The notes beneath the pieces are model-generated. The model did not search any database. It was given only the letters and a program-made list of their open reading frames with translations, and was not told where the DNA came from. Below, in pieces: positions 27,652 to 35,779 of a DNA stretch of 64,000 nt. The translations under genes and the position numbers were made by a program. Numbering within the stretch: the first letter of the stretch is position 1; the number at the start of each line of letters is the position of its first letter. Origin of the DNA: Pseudomonas sp. P818 (GTDB lineage: Bacteria > Pseudomonadota > Gammaproteobacteria > Pseudomonadales > Pseudomonadaceae); the NCBI RefSeq assembly GCF_000418555.1, contig NZ_ATKM01000009.1:1-64000 (forward strand), read 5' to 3'.

Positions 27652-27667
27652 TGGCACAGCCCTTGCT
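27652..27667 (+). promoter_or_regulatory. Sigma-54 (RpoN) promoter of flgBCDE
   Basis: TGGCAC (27652) - AGCCC - TTGCT (27663) is a consensus -24/-12 promoter. The predicted transcription start is about 27678, giving a 39-base leader before the flgB ATG. Confidence 0.88.
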
Positions 27668-27716
27668 GAATAGCTCGTAACAGTGACCACATGGCCCCAG
27701 CGGCAAAGGTTCGAAC

Positions 27717-28124
27717 ATGAGCATCAACTTCGGCAGAGCACTCGGCATCCATGAACAGGCACTCGGCTTTCGCTCCCAGCGTGCCGAGGTGCTGGCGAAC
27801 AACATCGCCAACGCCGACACCCCGAACTACAAAGCGCGTGATCTGGATTTCGCCAGTGTATTGGCCGAGCAGAACAGCCGCATGCAGCGTGGTGGCGTTT
27901 CTCTGAGCCGTACCGACAGCCGCCATATCCCGGCGGAGGGCGTCAAGAGCGGCGAAGCCGAGCTGCCGTATCGCACTCCGTTCCATGCCTCGCTGGATCA
28001 GAACACCGTCGACCTGCAGATCGAGCAGTCGAACTACGCGGAGAATGCCGTGCAGTTTCAGGCCAGCTTCACCTTTCTCAACAGCAAATTCAAAGGGCTG
28101 ACTGCAGCCCTGCGCGGCGAATAA
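27717..28124 (+). CDS. flgB: Flagellar proximal rod protein FlgB
   Basis: A 135-residue rod protein with the family N-terminal motif ANNIANADTPNYKARD and the C-terminal amphipathic helix region (ENAVQFQASFTFLNSKFKGL). FlgB forms the base of the rod next to the MS ring. It is the first gene of the flgBCDE operon, headed by the sigma-54 promoter at 27652, and is 11 bp from flgC. Length is normal for the family. Confidence 0.95.
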   Translation: MSINFGRALGIHEQALGFRSQRAEVLANNIANADTPNYKARDLDFASVLAEQNSRMQRGGVSLSRTDSRHIPAEGVKSGEAELPYRTPFHASLDQNTVDLQIEQSNYAENAVQFQASFTFLNSKFKGLTAALRGE

Positions 28125-28135
28125 GGAGCGCGACC

Positions 28136-28579
28136 ATGTCCCTTGCCAGTGTCTTCAATATCGCCGGAACCGGCATGAGCGCCCAGAGCACTCGCCTGAA
28201 CACCATTTCCAGCAACATCGCCAACGCCGAGACCGTGTCTTCGAGCCTGGATCAGACCTACCGCGCCCGTCACCCGGTATTCGCAACTGTCTTCCAGCAA
28301 GCGCAGGGCGGCGACCGTGGTTCTCTGTTCGCCGAGCAGGACGAGGCAGGACGTGGTGTCCAGGTGCTGGGTGTGATCGAAGATCAGAGCAGCCTGATGC
28401 CGCGCTACGAGCCTGACCATCCGATGGCCAATGCCGACGGTTACGTCTACTACCCGAACGTCAACGTGGTCGAGGAAATGGCCGACATGATCTCTGCCAG
28501 TCGCGCCTTCCAAACCAACGTGGAAATGATGAACACCGCCAAGCAGATGCTGCAGCGTGTGCTGACCCTGGGTCAGTAA
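28136..28579 (+). CDS. flgC: Flagellar proximal rod protein FlgC
   Basis: A 147-residue rod protein: N-terminal SSNIANAETVSSS motif and C-terminal SRAFQTNVEMMNTAKQMLQRVLTLGQ helix are classic FlgC. It packs with FlgB and FlgF in the proximal rod in the periplasm. An AAGGAG-type site precedes the ATG. It lies between flgB and flgD with 19 bp to the latter, within one transcript. Confidence 0.96.
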   Translation: MSLASVFNIAGTGMSAQSTRLNTISSNIANAETVSSSLDQTYRARHPVFATVFQQAQGGDRGSLFAEQDEAGRGVQVLGVIEDQSSLMPRYEPDHPMANADGYVYYPNVNVVEEMADMISASRAFQTNVEMMNTAKQMLQRVLTLGQ

Positions 28580-28598
28580 CGGATCAAGGAGACAGGGG

Positions 28599-29264
28599 AT
28601 GAGCACAGTAAGCGGCACGAATTCGGTACTTGATCAGTATCAGATCAAGCAGGACACCAAACAAAACAAGGATCTCGGCAAGAACGAGTTCCTCAATCTG
28701 CTGGTGGCGCAGCTGAATAACCAGAACCCGCTGGAGCCGCAAGGCAACGGTGAGTTCATCGCTCAGCTCGCGCAGTTCAGTAGCCTGGAGGGTATTCAGC
28801 AGTTGAACTCGAGCGTGAGTTCGATGATGTCCAGCTTCCAGTCCTCGCAAGCGCTGCAGGCTTCCTCCCTGGTTGGGCGCAAGGTCATCGTGCCGAGCGA
28901 GAAGGCGGTGGTCGATACCAGTGAGAGTTTCAAGGCCAGCACTGTGCTGCCCGTGAGCAGCAGCAACGTATATGTCAACGTCTACGACAACTCGGGGTCG
29001 CTGGTCACTCGTATCAATCTGGGTGAGCAGGCTGCCGGCAATGTCAGCTTCATATGGGATGGCAAGGATTCCAGTGGAAACATTGCGCCGCCCGGCACCT
29101 ACAAATTCGAGGCGCAGGCAACCTACGGCAGTGAAACCAAAGGGCTTTACACCATGCTCCCGGCCAACGTCGACAGCGTCACGCTGGGTGGCAAGGAGCT
29201 GATGCTCAACCTTGCCGGCCTGGGCAATGTTCCGCTTTCTCAAGTGCAGGTCATCGGCCAGTAA
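28599..29264 (+). CDS. flgD: Hook cap / scaffolding protein FlgD
   Basis: A 221-residue hook-capping protein. The N-terminal export and capping segment contains NEFLNLLVAQLNNQNPLEP and EFIAQLAQFSSLEGI. The C-terminal part carries the FlgD Ig-like/tudor-like domain with FIWDGKDSSGN. It caps the growing hook and is replaced when FlgK arrives. A Ser/Lys-rich leader precedes the conserved core, as in other Pseudomonas. It is third in the flgBCDE operon. Confidence 0.95.
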   Translation: MSTVSGTNSVLDQYQIKQDTKQNKDLGKNEFLNLLVAQLNNQNPLEPQGNGEFIAQLAQFSSLEGIQQLNSSVSSMMSSFQSSQALQASSLVGRKVIVPSEKAVVDTSESFKASTVLPVSSSNVYVNVYDNSGSLVTRINLGEQAAGNVSFIWDGKDSSGNIAPPGTYKFEAQATYGSETKGLYTMLPANVDSVTLGGKELMLNLAGLGNVPLSQVQVIGQ

Positions 29265-29300
29265 TTATTGCCGCCGGACGTTCCGGCAAAGGAGTCTTCC

Positions 29301-30671
29301 ATGTCGTTCAATATTGGTCTCAGTGGTCTGCGTGCGGCAACCAGTGACCTCAATGTAACCGGCAACAATATCGCCAACGCTGGTACTGCGGGCTTCAAGC
29401 AGTCGCGTGCCGAGTTCGCCGATCTCTATGCCTCGTCGATGCTAGGTACCGGCAAGAACCCGCAGGGCAGCGGTGTGCTGCTGGCCGATGTTGCCCAGCT
29501 GTTCAATCAGGGCAACATCAATTACACGCAGAACGCGCTGGATATGGCGATCAACGGCAACGGCTTCTTCGTTACCAGCAATAACGGTGAGCTAAGTTAT
29601 ACTCGTGCTGGTTACTTCGGCACCGATCGCGACGGCTATATCGTCAACAATTTTGGATATCGGTTGCAGGGGTATGGCGCGGATGCGAATGGCAACATTC
29701 TGCCGGTTCGGAGCGATTTACGGGTCAATGCCGGGCAGCAGGAGCCGAGGGCGACTACCTCGGTCACTCAGACCATCAACCTGAACTCCAATGCCGTGCG
29801 TCCGGCTAATGCCGGAAGCATGGCTGCGCCGACGTTCGATCCGAGTGATTCGAAGTCTTTCAACTGGTCGACTTCCACCAATATCTATGACGCCCAGGGC
29901 AATGCCCATGTCATGTCTCAGTATTTCGTCAAGAACGAAGCGCCGGCCAACAATGGCTGGGTCATGCATGTGCTGATCGATGGTGTTAACCCGCGTGACC
30001 CAAGCAGCACTCAGCCCTTCAGTTATGCCGTCAATTACGATGCAGCCGGACAACTGGCAACCCCTGCATTGACTCCGTTGGCGAGCACTCCGGCGAATCC
30101 GGCTTTGGATGCGCCAGCCATTCCGGCAGGTACGCCAAACGGTATTTTCGCGCTGGGCGCGGCGGATTGGACGCCAGCAGAGAAAGACCCTGCGAATCCG
30201 GGCACCATGGTGCCCAATGGCGCGGACAGTGAGGCTTTCACTTTCGACATGCGCGGTTCGACTCAGTATGCCGCATCCTTCGGCGTCAATGCGGTCAGCC
30301 AGGATGGCTATACCACGGGACAGCTCGCAGGTATCGAGGTCGATGATACCGGTGTGATTTTCGCCCGTTATACCAATGGTCAGTCCAAGGTGCAGGGGCA
30401 GGTGCTGCTGGCCAACTTCGCCAACGTGCAGGGCTTGACTCCTGTTGGCAAGACGGCCTGGGTGCAGTCGTTCGAGTCCGGTGAGCCTGTGATCGGCACG
30501 CCACGCAGCAGTACTCTGGGTGCGCTGCAGGCAGGGGCACTGGAAGACTCCAACGTCGAGCTGTCCGATCAGCTGGTTAACCTGATCGTGGCCCAGCGCA
30601 ACTATCAGGCCAACGCGAAGACCATCGAGACTGAAAGCGCCATCACCCAGACCATCATCAACCTGCGCTGA
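29301..30671 (+). CDS. flgE: Flagellar hook protein FlgE
   Basis: A 456-residue hook subunit: N-terminal FNIGLSGLRAATSDLNVTGNNIANAGTAGFK-type rod-hook motif, variable middle with Ala/Pro/Asn-rich sequence (about residues 255-315), and C-terminal VELSDQLVNLIVAQRNYQANAKTIETE. ATG 29301 is chosen from its GGAG site and family start; an in-frame upstream ATG-less extension is not believed. It is the last gene of flgBCDE and is followed by a long hairpin. Confidence 0.95.
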   Translation: MSFNIGLSGLRAATSDLNVTGNNIANAGTAGFKQSRAEFADLYASSMLGTGKNPQGSGVLLADVAQLFNQGNINYTQNALDMAINGNGFFVTSNNGELSYTRAGYFGTDRDGYIVNNFGYRLQGYGADANGNILPVRSDLRVNAGQQEPRATTSVTQTINLNSNAVRPANAGSMAAPTFDPSDSKSFNWSTSTNIYDAQGNAHVMSQYFVKNEAPANNGWVMHVLIDGVNPRDPSSTQPFSYAVNYDAAGQLATPALTPLASTPANPALDAPAIPAGTPNGIFALGAADWTPAEKDPANPGTMVPNGADSEAFTFDMRGSTQYAASFGVNAVSQDGYTTGQLAGIEVDDTGVIFARYTNGQSKVQGQVLLANFANVQGLTPVGKTAWVQSFESGEPVIGTPRSSTLGALQAGALEDSNVELSDQLVNLIVAQRNYQANAKTIETESAITQTIINLR

Positions 30672-30684
30672 TAGGGGCGGGTTG

Positions 30685-30717
30685 GGCAAAGCGGCAAGCC
30701 TGGCTTGCCGCTTTGCC
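30685..30717 (+). terminator. Long hairpin after flgE
   Basis: Perfect 16-bp inverted repeat (GGCAAAGCGGCAAGCC / GGCTTGCCGCTTTGCC) around a single base. There is no U-run, but stem strength and position suggest termination or 3' end protection. Its right arm contains the 14-base element CTTGCCGCTTTGCC also found upstream of flgB. Confidence 0.65.
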
Positions 30718-30816
30718 ATTCCGGGGCCGGCAAAACTTCGCCGCTGGCATCTCTCGGCATCTCTAAGCTTCTAGTAAATTCCTTATATATCAGTATCTTG
30801 AGATTATTTTCGAGGC

Positions 30817-30832
30817 TGGCACGGCGCTTGCT
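30817..30832 (+). promoter_or_regulatory. Sigma-54 (RpoN) promoter of flgFGHIJKL
   Basis: TGGCAC (30817) - GGCGC - TTGCT (30828), a consensus -24/-12 element. The predicted start near 30843 gives a 39-base leader to the flgF ATG, the same length as for flgB. Confidence 0.88.
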
Positions 30833-30881
30833 GTAGAGCATGCAAAGAGCCAAGGGCACGTCGCCCACTCGGAGAATCACC

Positions 30882-31622
30882 ATGGACAAGATGCTGTACG
30901 TCGCCATGACCGGAGCGCAGAACAACACGCTGGGTCTGCGCGCCCATGCCAATAACCTGGCCAACGTTTCCACCTCGGGGTTTCGTCGCGATTTCGAACA
31001 GGCGCGTTCCATGCCGCTGTTCGGCGAAACCTTTCCGGCACGTGTGTACGCCATGAGCGAGCGGCCAGCCACCGATTTTCGTGCCGGCACGCTGCAGGAA
31101 ACCGGTCGCGATCTCGATGTCGCCATTGGCGGTAAAGGCTGGATCGCCGTTCAGGCGCCCGATGGCAGTGAGGCTTACGTCCGTACCGCCAGTCTGAATA
31201 TCGATGCGCTTGGCGTGCTGCGTACCGGCAACGGTTTGCCGGTGATGGGCAATGCCGGGCCGATTGCCGTGCCGCCGGAGCAGAAGGTGGAGATCGGTCA
31301 GGACGGCACCATCAGCATTCGAGCGCTGGGGGAAAATCCCAACGTGCTGGCCGAGGTCGATCGCATCAAGCTGGTCAACCCTGATCCGAAGAGCCTGGAG
31401 AAGGGCACCGATGGCCTTATCCGCGTCAAGGGGCAGCCCGAGGTGGAAGCCGATGCCACGGTGCAGGTGACTTCGGGCTTCCTCGAGGCGAGCAACGTCA
31501 ACGCCGTGGAAGAGATGACCGCCATCCTCTCCCTGTCTCGTCAGTTCGAACTCTCGGTAAAGATGATGCGCACCGCCGAGGACAACTCGTCGGCCATGGC
31601 GCGGGTTTTGCAGATTAGCTAA
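30882..31622 (+). CDS. flgF: Flagellar proximal rod protein FlgF
   Basis: A 246-residue rod protein: N-terminal YVAMTGAQNNTLGLRAHANNLANVSTSGF region and C-terminal SNVNAVEEMTAILSLSRQFELSVKMM motif are typical of FlgF. It starts at ATG 30882 with GGAGA upstream, giving the MDKMLYVAMTGA start common to Pseudomonas. First gene of the second sigma-54 operon (flgFGHIJKL); 46 bp before flgG. Confidence 0.95.
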   Translation: MDKMLYVAMTGAQNNTLGLRAHANNLANVSTSGFRRDFEQARSMPLFGETFPARVYAMSERPATDFRAGTLQETGRDLDVAIGGKGWIAVQAPDGSEAYVRTASLNIDALGVLRTGNGLPVMGNAGPIAVPPEQKVEIGQDGTISIRALGENPNVLAEVDRIKLVNPDPKSLEKGTDGLIRVKGQPEVEADATVQVTSGFLEASNVNAVEEMTAILSLSRQFELSVKMMRTAEDNSSAMARVLQIS

Positions 31623-31668
31623 TTACCAGCACGCGGCGCCGTAAAACCGGCACCCGAGGAGAAACGAT

Positions 31669-32454
31669 ATGCTTCCGGCACTGTGGGTCAGCAAGACCGG
31701 TTTGTCCGCCCAGGACATGAACCTGACCACCATTTCCAACAACCTGGCCAACGTTGCGACCACCGGCTTCAAGCGTGATCGCGCCGAGTTCGAGGATCTG
31801 CTGTATCAGATCCGTCGCCAGCCGGGTGGCCAGTCCAGCCAGGACAGTGAACTGCCGTCCGGCCTGCAGCTGGGTACCGGTGTGCGTGTGGTCGGTACAC
31901 AAAAGATCTTCACTGCCGGCAGCCTGCAGACTACCGAGCAGCCACTGGACATGGCCGTCAACGGCCGTGGCTTCTTTCAGATCCTGCAGCCCGACGGGAC
32001 CGTTTCCTACACCCGCGACGGCAGCTTCCACCTCAATTCCGATGGCCAGATCGTCACCTCGCAGGGCTTCGCCCTGGAGCCTGCGATCGTGCTGCCGAAC
32101 GAGGTGCGCACCTTCACCGTCGGTGAGGACGGTACCGTTTCGGTGACCACCGCCGGCAATCCGCAGCCGCAGATCATCGGCAACATCCAGCTGGCCGACT
32201 TCGTCAACCCGGCCGGTCTGGAGGCCATCGGCAACAACCTGTTCCTCGAGACCGGTTCCAGCGGCGCGCCGCAGGTGGGCAACCCGGGCCTCAATGGCCT
32301 CGGCACCACGCTGCAGAACACCCTGGAAAACTCCAACGTCAGTGTGGTGGAGGAGCTGGTGAACATGATCACCACCCAGCGCGCCTACGAAATGAACTCC
32401 AAGGTGATTTCCACCGCCGATCAGATGCTGTCCTTCGTGACGCAGAACCTCTGA
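31669..32454 (+). CDS. flgG: Flagellar distal rod protein FlgG
   Basis: A 261-residue distal rod protein, the usual length. It starts with LPALWVSKTGLSAQDMNLTTISNNLANV-type residues, has the FlgG-specific insertion region QIRRQPGGQSSQDSELPSG near residues 47-65, and ends with the MITTQRAYEMNSKVISTADQML helix. It builds the drive shaft crossing the periplasm. Co-transcribed with flgF and flgH. Confidence 0.97.
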   Translation: MLPALWVSKTGLSAQDMNLTTISNNLANVATTGFKRDRAEFEDLLYQIRRQPGGQSSQDSELPSGLQLGTGVRVVGTQKIFTAGSLQTTEQPLDMAVNGRGFFQILQPDGTVSYTRDGSFHLNSDGQIVTSQGFALEPAIVLPNEVRTFTVGEDGTVSVTTAGNPQPQIIGNIQLADFVNPAGLEAIGNNLFLETGSSGAPQVGNPGLNGLGTTLQNTLENSNVSVVEELVNMITTQRAYEMNSKVISTADQMLSFVTQNL

Positions 32455-32494
32455 TTTCTTTTGACTCTGTTGTGAACGCCGCGAGGTAGTGGTT

Positions 32495-33217
32495 ATGAAC
32501 CGGCAAATCTTCTGTTTCCCCCTGTTGGCTGGCCTGCTGCTCAGCAGCGGCTGCATGGCGCCGACAGCCAAGCCGGACGATCCCTATTACGCGCCGGTCT
32601 TGCCTCGCACCCCCATGCCGGCGGCGCAGAACAATGGCTCGATCTATCAGTCCGGGTTCGAGAACAACCTGTATGGCGATCGCAAGGCCTTCCGGGTCGG
32701 CGACATCATCACTATCACTCTCAACGAGCGTACCCAGGCCAGCAAAAACGCCAACAGCGCTCTGAAGAAGGACGGTAGCGCCTCCCTTGGCGTGCCCAAC
32801 CTGTTCGGCATGGTGCCGTCTCCGGACAACCCGCTGCGTAGTCTCGATGCCCTTGGCATGACCAATAACAACCTGAGCCTGAGCGCGAGCTGGGATTCCA
32901 CGCGTGCCAACACCGGCTCCGGCCAGGCAGGTCAGAGCAACAGCCTGTCCGGTTCGATCACCGTGACCGTGGCCGAGGTACTGCCCAACGGCATTCTCGC
33001 CGTACGCGGCGAGAAGTGGATGACTCTCAATACCGGCGATGAACTGGTACGTATCTCCGGTCTTGTACGTGCCGACGATATCGCCACCGACAACACTGTC
33101 GCCTCCACCCGGATCGCCGATGCCCGTATCACTTATTCGGGTACCGGTGCCTTCGCCGATGCCAGTCAACCTGGCTGGCTGAGTCGCTTCTTCCTCAGCC
33201 CCAAGTGGCCGTTCTGA
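32495..33217 (+). CDS. flgH: Flagellar L-ring lipoprotein FlgH
   Basis: A 240-residue outer-membrane lipoprotein. The signal peptide ends in a lipobox, LLSSGC, with the lipidated Cys near residue 19. FlgH signatures include [12 protein letters not shown] and the Gly/Ser-rich [18 protein letters not shown] segment. It forms the L ring (bushing) in the outer membrane. ATG 32495 is favoured over a GTG six bases upstream because GAGG is correctly spaced from it. Confidence 0.95.
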   Translation: MNRQIFCFPLLAGLLLSSGCMAPTAKPDDPYYAPVLPRTPMPAAQNNGSIYQSGFENNLYGDRKAFRVGDIITITLNERTQASKNANSALKKDGSASLGVPNLFGMVPSPDNPLRSLDALGMTNNNLSLSASWDSTRANTGSGQAGQSNSLSGSITVTVAEVLPNGILAVRGEKWMTLNTGDELVRISGLVRADDIATDNTVASTRIADARITYSGTGAFADASQPGWLSRFFLSPKWPF

Positions 33218-33233
33218 TCGCGGGGGGCTGTCG

Positions 33234-34571
33234 ATGAAAAGCTGGCTGATTCAATCTTTCTCTGCGGTGCTCGGCCGTCTGGCCCACCTGTACGTGCAAG
33301 TCACCGCCAGTGGCTCGGCGCGCAAGGCTTTCGCCACGACCTCTCAAGCCGGGCGTAGCACGCGATCGCATGGTTTCAAGGATGTCGGCCGGTCTGCGTC
33401 TACGCCGGTCGGAGCATGCCGCCGTCAGTTCGCGCTTGCCCATCGTGGCTACCGCCATCGCGGTGCCAACGATTGGTTGCTGCTGGCCACCATGCTCGGC
33501 TGCATGCTGCTGAGCCTGCCGACCCAGGCCGAGCGCCTGAAGGATCTTGCCTCGATCCAGGGCGTGCGCAGCAACCAGCTGATCGGATACGGCCTGGTGG
33601 TCGGCCTCAACGGCAGTGGCGACCAGACCACGCAGACACCATTCACCGTGCAGACCTTCAACAACATGCTGGCCCAGTTCGGCATCAAGGTACCGCCAGG
33701 CGGCAACGTGCAGCTGAAGAATGTCGCTGCGGTGTCGGTGCATGCCGAGCTGCCACCGTTCGCCAAGCCTGGGCAGACCATCGACATCACCATTTCCTCC
33801 ATCGGTAACGCCAAAAGCCTGCGCGGCGGCAGCCTGCTGATGACGCCGCTCAAGGGCATCGACGGCAACGTCTACGCCATTGCTCAGGGCAACCTGGTGG
33901 TCGGCGGCTTCGATGCCAGTGGTGCCGATGGTTCGCGTATCACCGTCAACGTACCGTCTGCGGGTCGTATTCCCGGTGGCGCGACGGTTGAGCGCCCGGT
34001 GCCGAGCGGCTTCGATCAGGGCAACTACCTGACCCTGAACCTCAATCGCCCCGACTTCACCACTGCCAAGAATATCGTCGACCAGATCAACGATCTGCTC
34101 GGCCCTGGTGTCGCCCAGGCCATCGATGGCGGCTCGATTCGCGTCAGCGCGCCGCTCGATCCCAACCAGCGCGTCGACTATCTGTCGATTCTGGAGAATT
34201 TGCAGGTCGAGGCCGGCAAAGCGGTGGCCAAGGTCATCATCAACTCGCGTACCGGCACCATCGTCATCGGCCAGGACGTCAAGGTGCAGCCGGCTGCCGT
34301 TACCCATGGCAGCCTGACCGTGACCATCACCGAAGACCCCATCGTCAGCCAGCCCGAAGCGCTGTCCGGCGGGCAGACCGCGGTAGTGCCGCGCTCGCGC
34401 GTGGGCGCCGAGGAGGAAGCCAAGCCGATGTTCAAGTTCGGCCCCGGCACCAGTCTCGACGAGATCGTCCGTGCGGTGAACCAGGTAGGCGCGGCACCTT
34501 CCGACCTGATGGCCATCCTGGAGGCGCTCAAGCAAGCCGGCGCCCTGCAGGCTGACCTGATCGTGATCTGA
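33234..34571 (+). CDS. flgI: Flagellar P-ring protein FlgI, with unusual N-terminal extension
   Basis: The mature FlgI sequence is clear from [22 protein letters not shown] (about residue 99) to [14 protein letters not shown] and would form the peptidoglycan P ring. The frame open from ATG 33234 is 445 residues, whereas FlgI is usually about 365-370. The extra 80-odd residues are Arg/Ser/Ala-rich and precede the hydrophobic signal-like stretch [19 protein letters not shown] signal peptide that far from the N-terminus is odd. The true start may be ATG 33492, although it would leave a short n-region, or the 5' end may carry an insertion. A G-rich site precedes 33234. Confidence 0.88.
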   Translation: MKSWLIQSFSAVLGRLAHLYVQVTASGSARKAFATTSQAGRSTRSHGFKDVGRSASTPVGACRRQFALAHRGYRHRGANDWLLLATMLGCMLLSLPTQAERLKDLASIQGVRSNQLIGYGLVVGLNGSGDQTTQTPFTVQTFNNMLAQFGIKVPPGGNVQLKNVAAVSVHAELPPFAKPGQTIDITISSIGNAKSLRGGSLLMTPLKGIDGNVYAIAQGNLVVGGFDASGADGSRITVNVPSAGRIPGGATVERPVPSGFDQGNYLTLNLNRPDFTTAKNIVDQINDLLGPGVAQAIDGGSIRVSAPLDPNQRVDYLSILENLQVEAGKAVAKVIINSRTGTIVIGQDVKVQPAAVTHGSLTVTITEDPIVSQPEALSGGQTAVVPRSRVGAEEEAKPMFKFGPGTSLDEIVRAVNQVGAAPSDLMAILEALKQAGALQADLIVI

Positions 34572-34585
34572 GGAGGATCGCCAGC

Positions 34586-35770
34586 ATGGATTCCCGACTC
34601 TCAGCCGGTCTGCTTGGCAACGGCAAAAGCCCGATCGACAGCGGCGCTTTTACCGATCTGAACCGTCTTAACCAGTTCAAGGTAGGCGGCGACACCGAGC
34701 AGAACATTCGCAAGGTCGCTCAGGAGTTCGAGTCGCTGTTCATGAACGAAATGCTCAAGGCCATGCGTTCGGCCAACGCCGCGTTCGGCGAGGGCAACTT
34801 CATGAACAGCAACGAGAGCAAGACCTACCAGGACATGCACGACCAGCAGTTGGCAGTGACACTGTCCAAGGAAGGCCGTGGTATCGGTCTGGCTGACGTG
34901 CTGGTGCGGCAGATGTCGAAAATCAAGCAGCCCTCGAGTCGCCCCAATCCCTTCGCGCAGATCGAGCAACCGGTTGCCGCGACGAGCGAAACCAAGACGG
35001 ACAAGGTCGCCAACAGCGAAGGCTTCCGTGATGACGTTGCGCTGCTCAATCGTCGCCGTTTGGCTGTGCCGGGCAAGCTGGCCGATCGTCTGCTGGCGGG
35101 CATCGTGCCGTCGGCGGGGGAAGGCGAGGGCAAGGCACTGGCCGGCAACGACTGGATCCCGGCGCAAGCCAGCGCAGCGCCCAAGGATGCTGGGCTTAGC
35201 CTGGCCAACAGTGATGCGTTGACTGGCCGTCGTATCGCCCAGCCACCGCTGGCGCCGGGCAAGGCAGCGTTCAGTTCGCCGCAGGAATTCGTCGCCACCA
35301 TGCTGCCGATGGCGGAAGCGGCGGCCGAGAAAATTGGTGTCGATCCGCGTTATCTGGTGGCTCAGGCCGCACTGGAGACCGGCTGGGGCAAGTCGATCAT
35401 CCGTACCAGCGACGGCCAGAGCAGCCACAACCTGTTCGGCATCAAATCCCATGGTGGTTGGCAGGGCGACTCAGCGCGGGTGCTGACCACCGAATACAAG
35501 GGCGGCAAACCGGTGAAGGAAGCGGCCAGTTTCCGTGCGTACGAGTCTTACGCGCACAGCTTTGATGACTACGTCAGCTTTCTGCAGAACAACGGCCGCT
35601 ACGAGAAGGCCCTGAGTAGCACTGAAAATCCGGAGCGCTTCGTCAAGGAGCTGCAACAGGCCGGTTATGCCACTGACCCCCAGTACGCGCGCAAGATTTC
35701 GCAGATCGCTCGCAAGATGCAGACCTATCAGGCCATCGCCGCTGCCGATAGCGCCACTACCAGGACTTGA
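34586..35770 (+). CDS. flgJ: Flagellar rod cap and peptidoglycan hydrolase FlgJ
   Basis: A 394-residue two-domain protein. The N-terminal rod-cap domain (EFESLFMNEMLKAMRSAN; QDMHDQQLAVTLS) spans about 1-110. A Pro/Ala-rich linker follows, then a C-terminal glucosaminidase-type lytic domain from about 225 with the catalytic-region motif AQAALETGWGKS and HNLFGIKS. It opens the cell wall for the growing rod. It sits 14 bp after flgI and 9 bp before flgK. Confidence 0.95.
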   Translation: MDSRLSAGLLGNGKSPIDSGAFTDLNRLNQFKVGGDTEQNIRKVAQEFESLFMNEMLKAMRSANAAFGEGNFMNSNESKTYQDMHDQQLAVTLSKEGRGIGLADVLVRQMSKIKQPSSRPNPFAQIEQPVAATSETKTDKVANSEGFRDDVALLNRRRLAVPGKLADRLLAGIVPSAGEGEGKALAGNDWIPAQASAAPKDAGLSLANSDALTGRRIAQPPLAPGKAAFSSPQEFVATMLPMAEAAAEKIGVDPRYLVAQAALETGWGKSIIRTSDGQSSHNLFGIKSHGGWQGDSARVLTTEYKGGKPVKEAASFRAYESYAHSFDDYVSFLQNNGRYEKALSSTENPERFVKELQQAGYATDPQYARKISQIARKMQTYQAIAAADSATTRT

Positions 35771-35779
35771 GGTTGAATC

